From assembly GCA_018396915.1 (NCBI GenBank), contig JAGTRD010000004.1, positions 2,987 through 63,722 on the forward strand: a stretch of 60,736 nt of DNA. Direction: 5' to 3'. The first letter of the stretch is position 1; every line of letters starts with the position of its first letter. The DNA comes from Candidatus Bathyarchaeota archaeon (GTDB lineage: Archaea; Thermoproteota; Bathyarchaeia; 40CM-2-53-6; RBG-13-38-9). Positions 36,992 through 47,125 of the stretch are shown here, one piece after another. The notes under the pieces were generated by a model. The model saw only the letters and a program-made list of their open reading frames with translations. It was not told where the DNA came from and ran no database searches. Both the position numbers and the translations under genes were made by a program.

Positions 36992-37444
36992 TTGTTTGAT
37001 AATGTCAGGGGTCTTAACTTGTCTGGAAAAACCGTTGGTCCACCAACATTATCTGAGGTTGTGACTGTGGAGGATGGGTTCAAAGTCACCCTTCCAGAAG
37101 AGGCTTGTAGAGTCTTGGAGATCACTTCTGGAACGAGGCTACTTTTGACTGTAAATCCTACTGTCGGCGAGATAGTTATGAGTGTGGCGGGAAAGCCTGG
37201 AACCCTCCTCGCTGAGGCGAGTATGACTATAGACAATCATCCAGGGGTCATGGCTAGGATAGCTGGAAAACTTGCGGAGGAGAATGTCAATATAATAATG
37301 TTTCTACTCCCACCTTCGACGAAGGAGACTATAAGTGGGACCATGCTCCTGGACATATCGAAATGTAAAAAGACATTGAGGGAGATCGAGAATTCGCTGT
37401 CATCCCTCAGCGATGTTAAGGAGATAGCTACGAAGATTCTTTGA
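36992..37444 (+). CDS. AbrB-like plus ACT-domain protein
   Basis: A 150-residue protein: an N-terminal AbrB-like strand region (VVTVEDGFKVTLPEEACRVLEI) joined to an ACT domain (ASMTIDNHPGVMARIAGKLA, VNIIMFLLPPSTKET, SGTMLLDISKC). ACT domains bind small ligands such as amino acids, and the AbrB part suggests DNA binding, so a ligand-sensing regulator is likely. TTG start without a clear ribosome-binding site. It lies divergent from the DUF166-corrinoid operon, a candidate target. Confidence 0.65.
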   Translation: MFDNVRGLNLSGKTVGPPTLSEVVTVEDGFKVTLPEEACRVLEITSGTRLLLTVNPTVGEIVMSVAGKPGTLLAEASMTIDNHPGVMARIAGKLAEENVNIIMFLLPPSTKETISGTMLLDISKCKKTLREIENSLSSLSDVKEIATKIL

Positions 37445-37533
37445 CAATGACCTCAGATATGGCTGGTTTCGATGGCGGTATATCAAGATCTGTATGAACG
37501 AGATTTGTATTCTGAAAATTGGAGGGTGATTGC

Positions 37534-39492
37534 TTGTTCAGAACGGCACCGATGAAGAGGATGTATGCAACATTCCCGACCAGGTTCGAGGACGATGTGC
37601 TCAAGGCTCTGGGTAAGGTTGGTGCAGTTCAGATTGTGAGTGACTATACTATAAGCGGCTTCAAGAGGGTTGAGAATGTTGACGCCTGCGAGAGATACGT
37701 GAAGCTTCAGCAGAGGATCGAGTCTATACTATCGACCATACCAGCCAAGGAGACTGAACATAAAGGCTTCATTGAGAAGTTGAGGTCAAGTTTCACCAGG
37801 CCACCCATAACATATCCATCCGTGAGGAAAGATCCTAAAGAGATTGAAGATTACGTTGCCAGCATCGAGGCTAGACTCGACAAGGAATTGAGTCTAATGG
37901 ATGGTCTGAAGTCTGATGTTGAAAGGTTGAGAGGTTTAGAGAGGAAGCTTAGGATCCTCCAGAAACATAATCTTCGAATAGACCAGCTTGGAGAGTTCAG
38001 ACACATATTCGTCAAGGCGGGCCTCATCCAGAGGGAGCTCATTCCGAGACTGAGAAGGTATGCTGAGGGGACGAGTGTAACCTTCACATTCACCCCTGAG
38101 GCTGGAAGGGAGGACTTCATAGTGTTGACAGGTCTGAATGAAGATAAGGCCCACATAGAGAATGCCCTCACACTCCTCAACTTCAGCGAGTTCACATATC
38201 CAAGCGACGTGAAGTCTGACCCGAAGGAGGCTCTCAAAGAGTTGACTGCTGAAATAGATGAGAAGTTGAGGATCATAAGGGAGGTTGAGGCAAGGGTATG
38301 GGCTCTAGGTGAGGAGTTCAGGGAGAGATCTAAACTTTATGAGCCTATTGTGACTGGAACATTGAGGCTTGAAGAGGCTAGGTCCAGCCTCAACAGGACG
38401 AGGACGATGAGTCTGATACATGGGTGGGTTCCAGCCGATAATATTCAGGAGACGGAGAAGGCTATTCAAGAGGCCACCGCAGGCACAGCCTACATAAGGT
38501 TTGAAGATGCCACACCACATGACAGGCCGCCGGTCAAGCTGGAGAATAAGGGTGTCTTGGGTTTCTTCGAGTTACTCACGAAATTGAGGGGGACACCAGA
38601 GTATAGGGAGATAGATCCAACGCCGATCACAGCAATATTGTTTCCTGCGATGTTCGGCCTCATGTTCGGAGATGTAGGCAGCGGGCTCGTTCTAGCCATA
38701 ATCGGACTTATCCTTCTAAACCTGCAACGTGAATTCTTGAAGATACCTGCTAGGGCTGTTAGGAGGCTCGGCGGAATCCTACTTGTCTGCGGCTTGGCCT
38801 CAACCGTATTCGGAGTCCTTTACGGTGAAATCTTTCTCCTGGAGGGTATTCTCCATCCGATTCTCATAAGCCCATTCCACAACCAGACCACAATCATAAT
38901 CGCTGCGCTCCTGTTCGGAGTGTTGCAGATAGCTCTTGGGCTAATCCTGAGGGTAATTAATAACATCAGAAGGAGAGACATGTATAAAGCCATATTCTCT
39001 ATTATTGGATTTGCCTACTACATCGTAGGCGTCCTACTCGCCGTCAAGTATGCCTCAAACATGTCCTTTACAGTGTTCGCTGAGAATCTATTGTTGACGG
39101 GGGCTGCCATAGGTTTGCTAGGACTCATCATGTTCTTCCCCCTCATTGAAGGTGCAGCAGAAGGCCATATTAGACCTGTCGAGCAGTTGATGAGGGGCTT
39201 CTCAGAGTTCATTGAGACATTCATATCATTCCTTACAAATTCAATATCCTATGTCAGACTTGCTGCCTTCGCCATAGCCCACGGTGCATTGGGATTTTCA
39301 GCATCGATTCTAGCCTTGACCGTTGGGGTTCCGATGAGCTACATGATAATGAACCTGCTGGTGATAGTCATCGAAGGTTTGGCTATATTGATACAGTCTA
39401 TGAGGTTGACCTACTATGAGTTCTTCACTAAATTCTATACTGGTGGGGGTGCACCTTACAGGCCATACACCCTACCTCCACCTCTTACGTAA
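37534..39492 (+). CDS. atpI: A-type ATP synthase subunit I
   Basis: A 652-residue protein: soluble N-terminal half with coiled coils (residues about 80-300), then seven or eight membrane helices with DPTPITAILFPAMFGLMFGDV and ISYVRLAAFAIAHGALGFSA, the helix bearing the essential arginine. It forms the ion half-channels and the peripheral arm of the A-ATPase. The TTG at 37534 is chosen because GGAGGGTGAT lies directly upstream; a TTG at 37519 is in frame but contains the ribosome-binding site. Confidence 0.92.
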   Translation: MFRTAPMKRMYATFPTRFEDDVLKALGKVGAVQIVSDYTISGFKRVENVDACERYVKLQQRIESILSTIPAKETEHKGFIEKLRSSFTRPPITYPSVRKDPKEIEDYVASIEARLDKELSLMDGLKSDVERLRGLERKLRILQKHNLRIDQLGEFRHIFVKAGLIQRELIPRLRRYAEGTSVTFTFTPEAGREDFIVLTGLNEDKAHIENALTLLNFSEFTYPSDVKSDPKEALKELTAEIDEKLRIIREVEARVWALGEEFRERSKLYEPIVTGTLRLEEARSSLNRTRTMSLIHGWVPADNIQETEKAIQEATAGTAYIRFEDATPHDRPPVKLENKGVLGFFELLTKLRGTPEYREIDPTPITAILFPAMFGLMFGDVGSGLVLAIIGLILLNLQREFLKIPARAVRRLGGILLVCGLASTVFGVLYGEIFLLEGILHPILISPFHNQTTIIIAALLFGVLQIALGLILRVINNIRRRDMYKAIFSIIGFAYYIVGVLLAVKYASNMSFTVFAENLLLTGAAIGLLGLIMFFPLIEGAAEGHIRPVEQLMRGFSEFIETFISFLTNSISYVRLAAFAIAHGALGFSASILALTVGVPMSYMIMNLLVIVIEGLAILIQSMRLTYYEFFTKFYTGGGAPYRPYTLPPPLT

Positions 39493-39552
39493 GTATTAAA
39501 TATTAAGACCTATCTTTCAACATTTGAACTGAATATTTGAGGCTGGTTTAGG

Positions 39553-39900
39553 ATGCCTGATTCAAACAGTAGAAGGTCAACATCAAAGAGGAGTTTAGTT
39601 CTCATAATCCCATTGATACTATCCATATTTATATTCGTAACTGTGGCTTCAGCGGCTGTTGAGCAGCAGCCCACTGAGGCTACTGGAGCCAAACTCTACG
39701 GTTTGATAGCGGCAAGTCTAGCAGTCGGTCTCTCAGGCATAGGGGCTGGGGTAGCGATATTCGGCTCGACGTCGGCAGGTATGGCTGCAACAGCGGAGAG
39801 GCCTGAGCTGGCTACTTGGGTACTGATCCTTGCAGGACTCGGTGAGGGGCTTGCAATTTACGGATTGGTAGTTGCAATAATGATTCTTGGAAAGATATGA
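39553..39900 (+). CDS. atpK: A-type ATP synthase subunit K (c-ring proteolipid)
   Basis: A 115-residue protein with a basic start and a first hydrophobic segment (LVLIIPLILSIFIFVTVA) like a signal peptide, then a two-helix c subunit with AGVAIFGSTSAGMAATAERPE and the ion-binding glutamate in GLGEGLAIYGLVVAI. It forms the rotor ring. The extra N-terminal segment is longer than the 80 or so residues usual for K. It follows subunit I by 60 bases. Confidence 0.92.
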   Translation: MPDSNSRRSTSKRSLVLIIPLILSIFIFVTVASAAVEQQPTEATGAKLYGLIAASLAVGLSGIGAGVAIFGSTSAGMAATAERPELATWVLILAGLGEGLAIYGLVVAIMILGKI

Positions 39901-39909
39901 AAGCCTGTT

Positions 39910-40929
39910 TTACAGGATCCTGCTCCTCAAGACATCTTCAGGGACACCTAGATCCACAGCAGTTGTTATAGCGACTAGGTTCTTGGCTTCCCTCTCACAG
40001 AGCAACATGTAAGCCACTACATAGCTCAGTTCCATGAAGAAGTTGGTGAGGGCAAAGGTTGCATACTCATACACTCTCTTCAAAATCACTGTTTCAACCC
40101 TAGATTCTTCTTCACCCTTGGAAAGGTCATTTGCAACGTCGCTATATATTCCCATAAGAATTTCCCTTGCATCCTCAAGCTTCCCTTGAATCAGCCTTCT
40201 AACTACCCCCCTCCTGAGCCTATAATATATTGGAATATGCATATCTTCTATGATTCTGGGTGTGGCCTCCCTAAGCTTCAACGTAAATATTAGCAGAAGG
40301 TTTCGTAGGTCTATCTCTTGGCGTATAAGCCAGCTCAGGCTATCCTCATCGACCAACCCTTCCATCTTATCCAGCACCCTTTCAAAGTATATCCTGTCCA
40401 TGTAGGACTCTAGCACTATCGGCTGGCCGAGATGTTTGTATAGATCCAGTCTACCACTTAAGGCTGCGTACGGGGTCTCCTTGAGTAGGGTGACAGCTTC
40501 CTCAACATCCTCAGCCTTTAGGAGGGCTGGGAAGTTTATGGTCGTATGCTCCCTCCCTAGAGGTATCAGGTTTTGACTCTCGACAGGTTCGCCTGTATGT
40601 TTAGCCCTGAATATTCTCTTGAGGTTCTCAACCTCAATCCTGGCTGCGTACGCCCTCAAGAACTCTTGGATCCTGCCCCTCGCATCTTTGACGACCGTGA
40701 AATATCTGTCTACGAGGGTTTTCAGAAAGATCGTCTCCAGCCTTGTAGAGTCTACTTCTCTGCTGGGTAACTTGCTTATCTCAGTCGCGTAGTCGCCCCT
40801 CAAGAGTTGGGTGACAATCTCCGTGATGCTTCTGGATTTGGCCATAACGTTGAAATCTTCAGGGTTCAGAAGGTGTGTCTTCCTACCGTGGGTTCTGGTT
40901 ATCAAGTATATTGTCTCAGGCTTCTTCAC
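39910..40929 (-). CDS. atpC: A-type ATP synthase subunit C
   Basis: A 339-residue helical subunit of the C/d type (VENLKRIFRAKHTG, DLRNLLLIFTLKLR). It is the central stalk adaptor between rotor ring and the D/F shaft. It overlaps the upstream subunit D gene by four bases and converges with subunit K, leaving only nine bases between their stops. Confidence 0.85.
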   Translation of the reverse strand: MKKPETIYLITRTHGRKTHLLNPEDFNVMAKSRSITEIVTQLLRGDYATEISKLPSREVDSTRLETIFLKTLVDRYFTVVKDARGRIQEFLRAYAARIEVENLKRIFRAKHTGEPVESQNLIPLGREHTTINFPALLKAEDVEEAVTLLKETPYAALSGRLDLYKHLGQPIVLESYMDRIYFERVLDKMEGLVDEDSLSWLIRQEIDLRNLLLIFTLKLREATPRIIEDMHIPIYYRLRRGVVRRLIQGKLEDAREILMGIYSDVANDLSKGEEESRVETVILKRVYEYATFALTNFFMELSYVVAYMLLCEREAKNLVAITTAVDLGVPEDVLRSRIL

Positions 40930-41540
40930 TTCTCTTCCCTCCCTATGACCTGCTTGACCCTCTTTGCCCTGAAGAACTCCTCCAGAGACTCCTCCTCGAG
41001 TCTCCCCTCGACATATCTAATCAATTCTATAAGGTTTGGTATGAGAATCCTTTCGAGGGCGTTCACCTTCCTGTTCGTCATCATCAACTCGTAGGCTATG
41101 ATCTCTATCCTAGACTCTGTCTCTGCAAGCTCTACCAGTTCCCTCATCAAGCCTTTGAGTCTCTCAGCCGCTCTGTAGGCTGAGGGGCTCGATATTGGCT
41201 TTATCTCAGGCTCCTTCTCAACTATGACCTCTGGAACTATGACACCCATTATGCTGCGGGGCCTGACCTTGACACTCATCCTGTCGACTGTCAAGGCTTG
41301 GGAGAGTAGGCCTGAGTATCCCAGGTTCAGGTAGGCTTCCTTCAGGTCTATGTAGGCTTCCATGATCTTTCGGTCGAGGTCTTTCCTCATCGTAACCTTG
41401 GCCAGGAGCCTGTTCGTCTCAGCTGCAAGATGGTCTCTCTTCATTTTTAGAAGTTCTTGGCCCTTCCTTGTGAATTCGAGTTGCTCCCTTAACCTTAGTA
41501 GGACACCCCTAGTCACCGCGGCCCTGCCTGAAATGCTCAT
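40926..41540 (-). CDS. atpD: A-type ATP synthase subunit D
   Basis: A 204-residue protein of long helices: LLRLREQLEFTRKGQELLKM at the start and VNALERILIPNLIELIRYVE near the end. This is the central rotating shaft that drives the catalytic A3B3 head. It lies 21 bases after subunit B. Confidence 0.9.
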   Translation of the reverse strand: MSISGRAAVTRGVLLRLREQLEFTRKGQELLKMKRDHLAAETNRLLAKVTMRKDLDRKIMEAYIDLKEAYLNLGYSGLLSQALTVDRMSVKVRPRSIMGVIVPEVIVEKEPEIKPISSPSAYRAAERLKGLMRELVELAETESRIEIIAYELMMTNRKVNALERILIPNLIELIRYVEGRLEEESLEEFFRAKRVKQVIGREEK

Positions 41541-41561
41541 GTGGATGAAACCATCCTACTC

Positions 41562-42974
41562 TTAGGCAGCCTCTTGTTTCACATAGTACTTATGAATATA
41601 TTCTTCACGTATTCTTGTCAGAGCTTTCTCAGGAAGGATTGATAAGAGTCTCCAAGCAATGTTCAGGGTCTCCTCTATCGACCTGTTTTCATATTCGCCT
41701 TGATTTATGAATTCAGTCTCGAATCTGTCAGCGAACTTCAGGTATAACTTCTCGTCTTCGCTCAAGCCGACCTCGCCGACTATTCTCGACAGGTCCCTGG
41801 CCCTCCTCCCCCTAGCGTAGGCTCCGTAGAGCTGGTCTGCAACATCTCCATGGTCCTCCCTTGTCTTGCCTTTACCTATCCCTTTCCTCATAAGCCTGGA
41901 GAGGGATGGCAAGACGTTTATCGGCGGATATATGCCTTTCATGTATAACTCACGGTCCAAGAATATTTGGCCCTCAGTTATGTATCCGCTCAGGTCCGGG
42001 ATGGGATGTTGTATATCTCCTCCGGGCATTGTTAGGATAGGCATCTGGGTCAGTGAGCCGGGTAGACCCTCAATGATTCCAGCCCTCTCATATATTGAGG
42101 CCAAGTCGCTGTAGAGGTATCCTGGATAGCCTTTCCTGCTGGGAACCTCCTCCCTCGCTGCGCTCAACTCCCTGAGGACCTCGGCATAGTTTGTCATGTC
42201 GCTGAGTATAACAAGTACATGCATTCCAAGCTTGAAGGCTATATATTCAGCAGCCGTCAAGGCTATGCGGGGTGTGAATAGTCTCTCGATCGCTGGGTCG
42301 TCGGCCAAGTTTAGGATTATGACTGAACGTTCCAATGCCCCTGAATTTCTAAACTCATCTATGAAGTATTGGGCCTCATCGTGTCTCAGGCCCATCGCTG
42401 AGAAGACTAGGGCGAACTCCTCCCTCTCACCGAGGACAGTCGCCTGTCTTGAGATCTGGGCTATCAACCTGTTATGTGGTAGGCCGCTCTCTGAGAATAT
42501 TGGGAGCTTCTGCCCCCTGACCAGGGAGAGCATCCCATCAATGGCTGAGACACCTGTCTGGATGAAGTTGTTCGGGTAGACCCTAGCCCTGGGGTTTATT
42601 GGGGAGCCGTTTATGTCCCCGAACTCGGTGGAGACTATGGGTGGGTAATTGTCTATGGGTTCAAAGATTCCGTTGAATATTCTACCAAGCATCTCGTCTG
42701 ATAATGGTATCTTGAAGGTTGAGCCTGAGAAGCTTATTATTGAGTCTGCTTGCAAACCCATCTCACCACCGAAAATCTGTATAACCGCCTTCCCCCTCCC
42801 AACCTCAAGAACCCTACCCAACCTCTCAACACCATCTGGAGCCTTGATCTTGACAAGCTCATCGTATCCGACGTTCTCTACATTGTCAACCATTATGAGT
42901 GAACCCCTCACCTCCTCCAGTCCACGCTGGATCAATCCGTGGGTCCTAGTGAACAGCGACTCCAAGATTACCAC
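41562..42974 (-). CDS. atpB: A-type ATP synthase subunit B
   Basis: A 470-residue non-catalytic head subunit. Where the A subunit has a P-loop, this one has [15 protein letters not shown], as expected for [13 protein letters not shown] and [20 protein letters not shown] are further family marks. GTG start two bases after subunit A. Confidence 0.94.
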   Translation of the reverse strand: MVILESLFTRTHGLIQRGLEEVRGSLIMVDNVENVGYDELVKIKAPDGVERLGRVLEVGRGKAVIQIFGGEMGLQADSIISFSGSTFKIPLSDEMLGRIFNGIFEPIDNYPPIVSTEFGDINGSPINPRARVYPNNFIQTGVSAIDGMLSLVRGQKLPIFSESGLPHNRLIAQISRQATVLGEREEFALVFSAMGLRHDEAQYFIDEFRNSGALERSVIILNLADDPAIERLFTPRIALTAAEYIAFKLGMHVLVILSDMTNYAEVLRELSAAREEVPSRKGYPGYLYSDLASIYERAGIIEGLPGSLTQMPILTMPGGDIQHPIPDLSGYITEGQIFLDRELYMKGIYPPINVLPSLSRLMRKGIGKGKTREDHGDVADQLYGAYARGRRARDLSRIVGEVGLSEDEKLYLKFADRFETEFINQGEYENRSIEETLNIAWRLLSILPEKALTRIREEYIHKYYVKQEAA

Positions 42975-42976
42975 CC

Positions 42977-44809
42977 TTATCCTAATCCATACTCTTGCTT
43001 TATTTTATTGATCTCTATGCTGATCTCTTGGGAGAGTTTCTCTATACCTTCGAGGCCACTCTTATCCTCCTTCGCCCTCTCGAGCTTAGATATCTGTGGT
43101 AGGGACTTTATTCTATCGATGGGCACCCCTTTCTCAACAAGTTCGCTTGCCATATCGTAGAATCCAAGCAGCAACTGCAGGAGGGCTATCTGCTTATCCA
43201 TCTCGCAGAAGGCGTCGACCTCATGGTATGCGAACTGTCTCAGGAAAGCTTCCTTTATCAGTTCAGACTCTAACAGGATGAGTCTCTGAGTGTCGGGTAG
43301 GGCCCTCTCACCCATTATTCTCGCTATGGACTCAACCTCTGAGGATTCACTCAAGATCTTGAGGGCCTTACCCCTCAACTCTGAGAAGTCCTTGTGGAGT
43401 CTACCCTTCCAATAATCTGCAATCTTCTCAGCATATTGGCTGTAGCTTTGGGCCCATGAACCCATCAGCCTGTCGACGTAAAGGCTGTAGCTCTTCAACC
43501 AGTGGATCGCTGGGAAATGTCTACTGTATGCTAGGTCCCTGTCCAGAGCCCAGAATACTCCTGTGAACCTCAGAGTATGTATGGTGACAGGTTCGTTGAA
43601 GTCCCCGCCTGGCGGTGAGACTGCGCCTATTATTGATACCGAGCCGACCCTCTCAGGTCTGCCTTGGGCCCTGACCTTTCCAGCCCTCTCATAAAACTCA
43701 GCAACCCTATCTGGCAAGTATGCTGGGTAACCTCCTTCAGCAGGCATCTCCTCCAGACGGCCAGATATCTCCCTCAAAGCCTCAGCCCATCTTGATGTTG
43801 AGTCAGCCATCATTGCAACATCGTAGCCCATATCCCTATAATACTCGGCCATGGTTACCCCAAGATAGATGCTGGCCTCCCTCGCAGCGACGGGCATGTT
43901 GCTGGTGTTGGCCACGAGAATTGTCCTCTCCATTAAGGGCCTGCCTGTTCTAGGGTCTACGAGCTCAGGAAACTCTGTAAGAACTTCACACATCTCGTTC
44001 CCCCTCTCGCCACAACCGACATATACTATCACATGTGCCGCACTCCATTTCGCAAGTTGATGCAGCATAACAGTCTTTCCAGTTCCGAAACCTCCAGGTA
44101 TACATGCTGTACCCCCTTTAGGGAGTGGAAAGAAAGTGTCTATGACCCTCTGGCCGGTGACTAGGGGCTCATCCAAGGGCAGCCTGCCTTCAGGGGCGAA
44201 TGGCCTAGGTATCCTTATGGGCCACTCATGCATCAGCTTCAAAGGTATCTTTCGTCCACCACTCTCAACTATGGCCACAGCCTCATCGACTGTATACTCA
44301 CCTTCTCTGATCTCTATCAGTCTTCCAGCAATGTTGGGTGGAACCATCACCTTGTGGGTTAGGATGGGCATCTCTTGTACTGTCCCTATTATGTCGCCAG
44401 GCTGAACAATTTCACCCTCAACTAAGGCTGGTTTGAAGTGCCATCTCTTTTCTCTCGGCAGAGTGTTTACTTTGGCACCTCTCGTTATGAATGGGCCTGT
44501 CTGGGCCCTTATCCGGTCTAGTGCCCTACCTATGCCGTCTACGATATTGTTGAGGAGGCCTACACCGAGCTCGGCTACTAGACGTTTACCGCTCGCAACT
44601 ATCTCCTCGCCAGGCCTGAGGCCTGACGTGTTCTCATACAGTTGGGCTGTGAACTCTTCAGCCCCAACCCTGATGACTTCACCTATGAGCCTCTCCTTCC
44701 CAACCTCCACTATCTCACCCATCTCGATGTCTCTGATGCCTGAGCCTACGACAACCGAGCCGCTTATCCACCTAACCCTCCCAACTCTGGACCCTGCCAC
44801 CTCAATCAC
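42977..44809 (-). CDS. atpA: A-type ATP synthase catalytic subunit A
   Basis: A 610-residue catalytic subunit with P-loop [50 protein letters not shown], and the non-homologous insert before the P-loop. It is uninterrupted, with no intein. GTG start overlapping the subunit E stop by eight bases. It makes or hydrolyses ATP in the head. Confidence 0.95.
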   Translation of the reverse strand: MIEVAGSRVGRVRWISGSVVVGSGIRDIEMGEIVEVGKERLIGEVIRVGAEEFTAQLYENTSGLRPGEEIVASGKRLVAELGVGLLNNIVDGIGRALDRIRAQTGPFITRGAKVNTLPREKRWHFKPALVEGEIVQPGDIIGTVQEMPILTHKVMVPPNIAGRLIEIREGEYTVDEAVAIVESGGRKIPLKLMHEWPIRIPRPFAPEGRLPLDEPLVTGQRVIDTFFPLPKGGTACIPGGFGTGKTVMLHQLAKWSAAHVIVYVGCGERGNEMCEVLTEFPELVDPRTGRPLMERTILVANTSNMPVAAREASIYLGVTMAEYYRDMGYDVAMMADSTSRWAEALREISGRLEEMPAEGGYPAYLPDRVAEFYERAGKVRAQGRPERVGSVSIIGAVSPPGGDFNEPVTIHTLRFTGVFWALDRDLAYSRHFPAIHWLKSYSLYVDRLMGSWAQSYSQYAEKIADYWKGRLHKDFSELRGKALKILSESSEVESIARIMGERALPDTQRLILLESELIKEAFLRQFAYHEVDAFCEMDKQIALLQLLLGFYDMASELVEKGVPIDRIKSLPQISKLERAKEDKSGLEGIEKLSQEISIEINKIKQEYGLG

Positions 44810-45431
44810 CTTCCTTGAATAACATATTGTAGATGGTGCCAGCTAGCCTATCCCTAACCTTCTCAAGCCTAGCCTCCAACGTGTTTACGTAGTATTGCCT
44901 GCCGTCGCTTGACTGGATAATGACTCCTAATTGGCTGTCTGGCGTATACTCTATTTCTAACTCAATCTTCTCACCCTTAACCTTAGAAACTCTCTCTAAT
45001 ATTTCCTTGAGGCTCCTATGCAAAACCTTGCTCGAGTTTACATCTGTCTTCAACAGTAGTTTTGAGCCTCTGAGGTTTATTGCACCCTCAACCACGAGTC
45101 CAACCAGAAAGTCCCTATATGCTCTTGAATCAGGGTCTTTTGCCATATCTTGAATTCTCTCGTATGCTTCCTCGAAAGCCCTATTCAGCCATTCAGTCTT
45201 GATCTTTGTCAACTCGGCCCTCTGGGCCATCTTCATAATTGAAATTTCAGACCTCTCTCTCGCAACAGTCTCAGCTATTCTTCTCTGTTTCAACTCTTCA
45301 AGCTTTGCTGAGGCTTTCCTCTTCGCTTCCTCAACTATTTTTTTAGCCTCAGACTCAGCCTCACTTAATATTTTCTTGGCTTCTGCCTCAGTCTCCCTCT
45401 CAATATATTCCCTGATCTTTTCGACGCTCAT
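44802..45431 (-). CDS. atpE: A-type ATP synthase subunit E
   Basis: A 209-residue protein: N-terminal coiled coil rich in Ala/Lys/Glu (ILSEAESEAKKIVEEAKRKA) and a C-terminal globular domain (DSRAYRDFLVGLVVEGAI, YTPDSQLGVIIQSSDGRQYY). It is the peripheral stator stalk with subunit H. It overlaps subunit H by four bases. Confidence 0.92.
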   Translation of the reverse strand: MSVEKIREYIERETEAEAKKILSEAESEAKKIVEEAKRKASAKLEELKQRRIAETVARERSEISIMKMAQRAELTKIKTEWLNRAFEEAYERIQDMAKDPDSRAYRDFLVGLVVEGAINLRGSKLLLKTDVNSSKVLHRSLKEILERVSKVKGEKIELEIEYTPDSQLGVIIQSSDGRQYYVNTLEARLEKVRDRLAGTIYNMLFKEGD

Positions 45432-45739
45432 AACTCCAACCTCATAACTTCTTGAATGATATGGTTGACTGCCCGCTCAAGATTCTTCTGTGCTATCATG
45501 TTGAGGATTTTTATCTTCTCCATCTGCTCCTCCTCCATCCTTCTCTTCCTCTCCTCAAACTCTTTGGTGTGGGTGTAGGTTTCACTGGAAAGGTTTTGTT
45601 CCACCATAAGTATCCTGTTGGCTTCATCCCTTGCCATCCTCAGGATCTCTTCAGCTTTCTCTCTAGCCTCCTTGATCTTCTGCTCAGCCTTTCTCTCGAC
45701 CTCTACGAGTCCTATAAGCTCTTGGACAGTTGAAGACAT
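45428..45739 (-). CDS. atpH: A-type ATP synthase subunit H
   Basis: A 103-residue coiled-coil protein (LVEVERKAEQKIKEAREKAE at the start, then long charged helix). It pairs with subunit E in the peripheral stalk. Three bases after subunit F. Confidence 0.85.
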   Translation of the reverse strand: MSSTVQELIGLVEVERKAEQKIKEAREKAEEILRMARDEANRILMVEQNLSSETYTHTKEFEERKRRMEEEQMEKIKILNMIAQKNLERAVNHIIQEVMRLEL

Positions 45740-45742
45740 TGT

Positions 45743-46090
45743 TCAACCTCCAAACTTCAATTCAGCCCCTACCGACTCGCTTATCAGGGAGTGCAGTTCC
45801 TTAATCCTCTGGCCTGTGGGTCCTTTGAAGTCTGGGATTACTGCGAATACCGGCCGCGCCTTCCCCATTGAGACTATCTTCTCCTTCTCCCTCCTAAGTT
45901 CCTGGGAGAGTTTCTCTGTTAGGATTATTAAGTCATGTTTACCCTCGGAGACGAGTCTGGACAGGATGGTCCTCGCCTCCTCGACACTCTCAGTCGGATA
46001 GGCGTCGACGCCTGCGAGCCTGAATCCGACTGAGATGTGTTTATCGGCGATTATTGCTATCCCAGCCAATCGAATCCCACCCACCTTCAA
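45743..46090 (-). CDS. atpF: A-type ATP synthase subunit F
   Basis: A 115-residue protein with IAIIADKHISVGFRLAGVDAY, HDLIILTEKLSQEL and RPVFAVIPDFKGP, the Rossmann-like fold of subunit F on the central shaft. It is the first ATPase gene of this unit, nine bases after the zinc-finger gene. Confidence 0.9.
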   Translation of the reverse strand: MKVGGIRLAGIAIIADKHISVGFRLAGVDAYPTESVEEARTILSRLVSEGKHDLIILTEKLSQELRREKEKIVSMGKARPVFAVIPDFKGPTGQRIKELHSLISESVGAELKFGG

Positions 46091-46099
46091 ATATAACTG

Positions 46100-46351
46100 T
46101 TACCCTCTTCGTCGCCTATACCTTCTCCGCCTCACATCCGTCTGGTAAGTTGAGCCATAAATGTTCAACTCTCTGGATTCGAAGTGGCTCACTACACCTG
46201 AGGCTGGCGAAACTTGGTATAGACTCCAGTCTTGATGCTGTTTCTCCCAGTCCATATGTGTTTCATAGCATTCTTGACAGAAATGTTTCATACAGTATGG
46301 ACATTCTTTGAGGTCGCCTATCTTCTTACCACAATTATCACATGAATTCAT
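46100..46351 (-). CDS. AN1-like zinc-finger protein
   Basis: An 83-residue protein with CDNCGKKIGDLKECPYCMKH, then FCQECYETH, giving cysteine pairs and histidines of an AN1-type finger, and a basic C-terminus (VRRRRYRRRRG). It leads the ATPase unit by position, nine bases before subunit F. Whether it is functionally linked is unknown. Confidence 0.7.
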   Translation of the reverse strand: MNSCDNCGKKIGDLKECPYCMKHFCQECYETHMDWEKQHQDWSLYQVSPASGVVSHFESRELNIYGSTYQTDVRRRRYRRRRG

Positions 46352-46426
46352 GATATCAAATGATCAGGCTTACTGTTAATAAGGGTTGACTCGGACTGCG
46401 TTAGGCATGCATGATATTCGGCTGGT

Positions 46427-46891
46427 TCACCACGGTGTGTTTATTACTGTGACTGGACAGTCTGCGTTTAGAATTATCTTGTCTGATGTTTTTATGCCGA
46501 AGTGCCTCTCAAAGCTGCTCCGCCTTCTGACGCCGAGGACTATGAGATCAACATTCTCTCTCTTGGCGACCTTCAATATCTCCTCTGGAGGGTAGCCCTC
46601 AACAAGAAATGTTCTCGATCTAACCCTCTCCCTGGAGCATAATCTCTCGACCTGCTTCAAATACTCCTCACCCTCCTTCCTATACTGTCCGGCGAAGTCA
46701 TGTGAAATCTCACCTAGGTGTCTACGCTCCTCGAATATTCTGGAGACTTGGTTAGGTAGGACATGGACACCGATTACCTCAGCTCCTGTTATCTTAGCCA
46801 GCCCGACGGCGTACTGGCAGGCCTTGACTGAATGGATGAGGCCGTCTGTCGGAACAAGTATCTTCTTCAAGGAGACCGAGCTGTCCATCAT
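46427..46891 (-). CDS. universal stress protein (UspA family)
   Basis: A 154-residue protein: KILVPTDGLIHSVKACQYAV at the start, the EVIGVHVL strand, YPPEEILKVAKRENVDLIVLG and FERHFGIKTSDKIILNADCPVTVI at the end. The ATP-binding GxxGxxxxxxxxxG(S/T) motif is only partly kept (FGIKTS). It may bind nucleotides under stress. It has its own promoter region. Confidence 0.82.
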   Translation of the reverse strand: MMDSSVSLKKILVPTDGLIHSVKACQYAVGLAKITGAEVIGVHVLPNQVSRIFEERRHLGEISHDFAGQYRKEGEEYLKQVERLCSRERVRSRTFLVEGYPPEEILKVAKRENVDLIVLGVRRRSSFERHFGIKTSDKIILNADCPVTVINTPW

Positions 46892-47073
46892 CCTAAACCT
46901 CCATAAATCTTCTTGAGGTAATATTCAAGCATAAAAGTAATACATGTTAAAGACTCCTGTATCTGGCTCATTCAGACATTCACCATCAACATTTATTTTC
47001 CATGTTCGATCTAATATTTCGGCTGTGTCGACTAATATCAGTTTTGATTTTGGAACCCTTATATTAGATGGAG

Positions 47074-47110
47074 CTCGGCTTTCACCAAAAAAAGGCTCCG
47101 AGTAGGGTGA
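47074..47110 (+). promoter_or_regulatory. possible pseudoknot in the leader of the hydroxyacyl-CoA dehydrogenase gene
   Basis: CTCGG (47074-47078) can pair with CCGAG (47098-47102), and TCACC inside that loop (47082-47086) with GGTGA (47106-47110), giving an H-type pseudoknot with an A7 stretch in the loop. The GGTGA could be a ribosome-binding site although it is 15 bases from the ATG. Speculative. Confidence 0.25.
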
Positions 47111-47125
47111 GAGTGTAACTCATAT

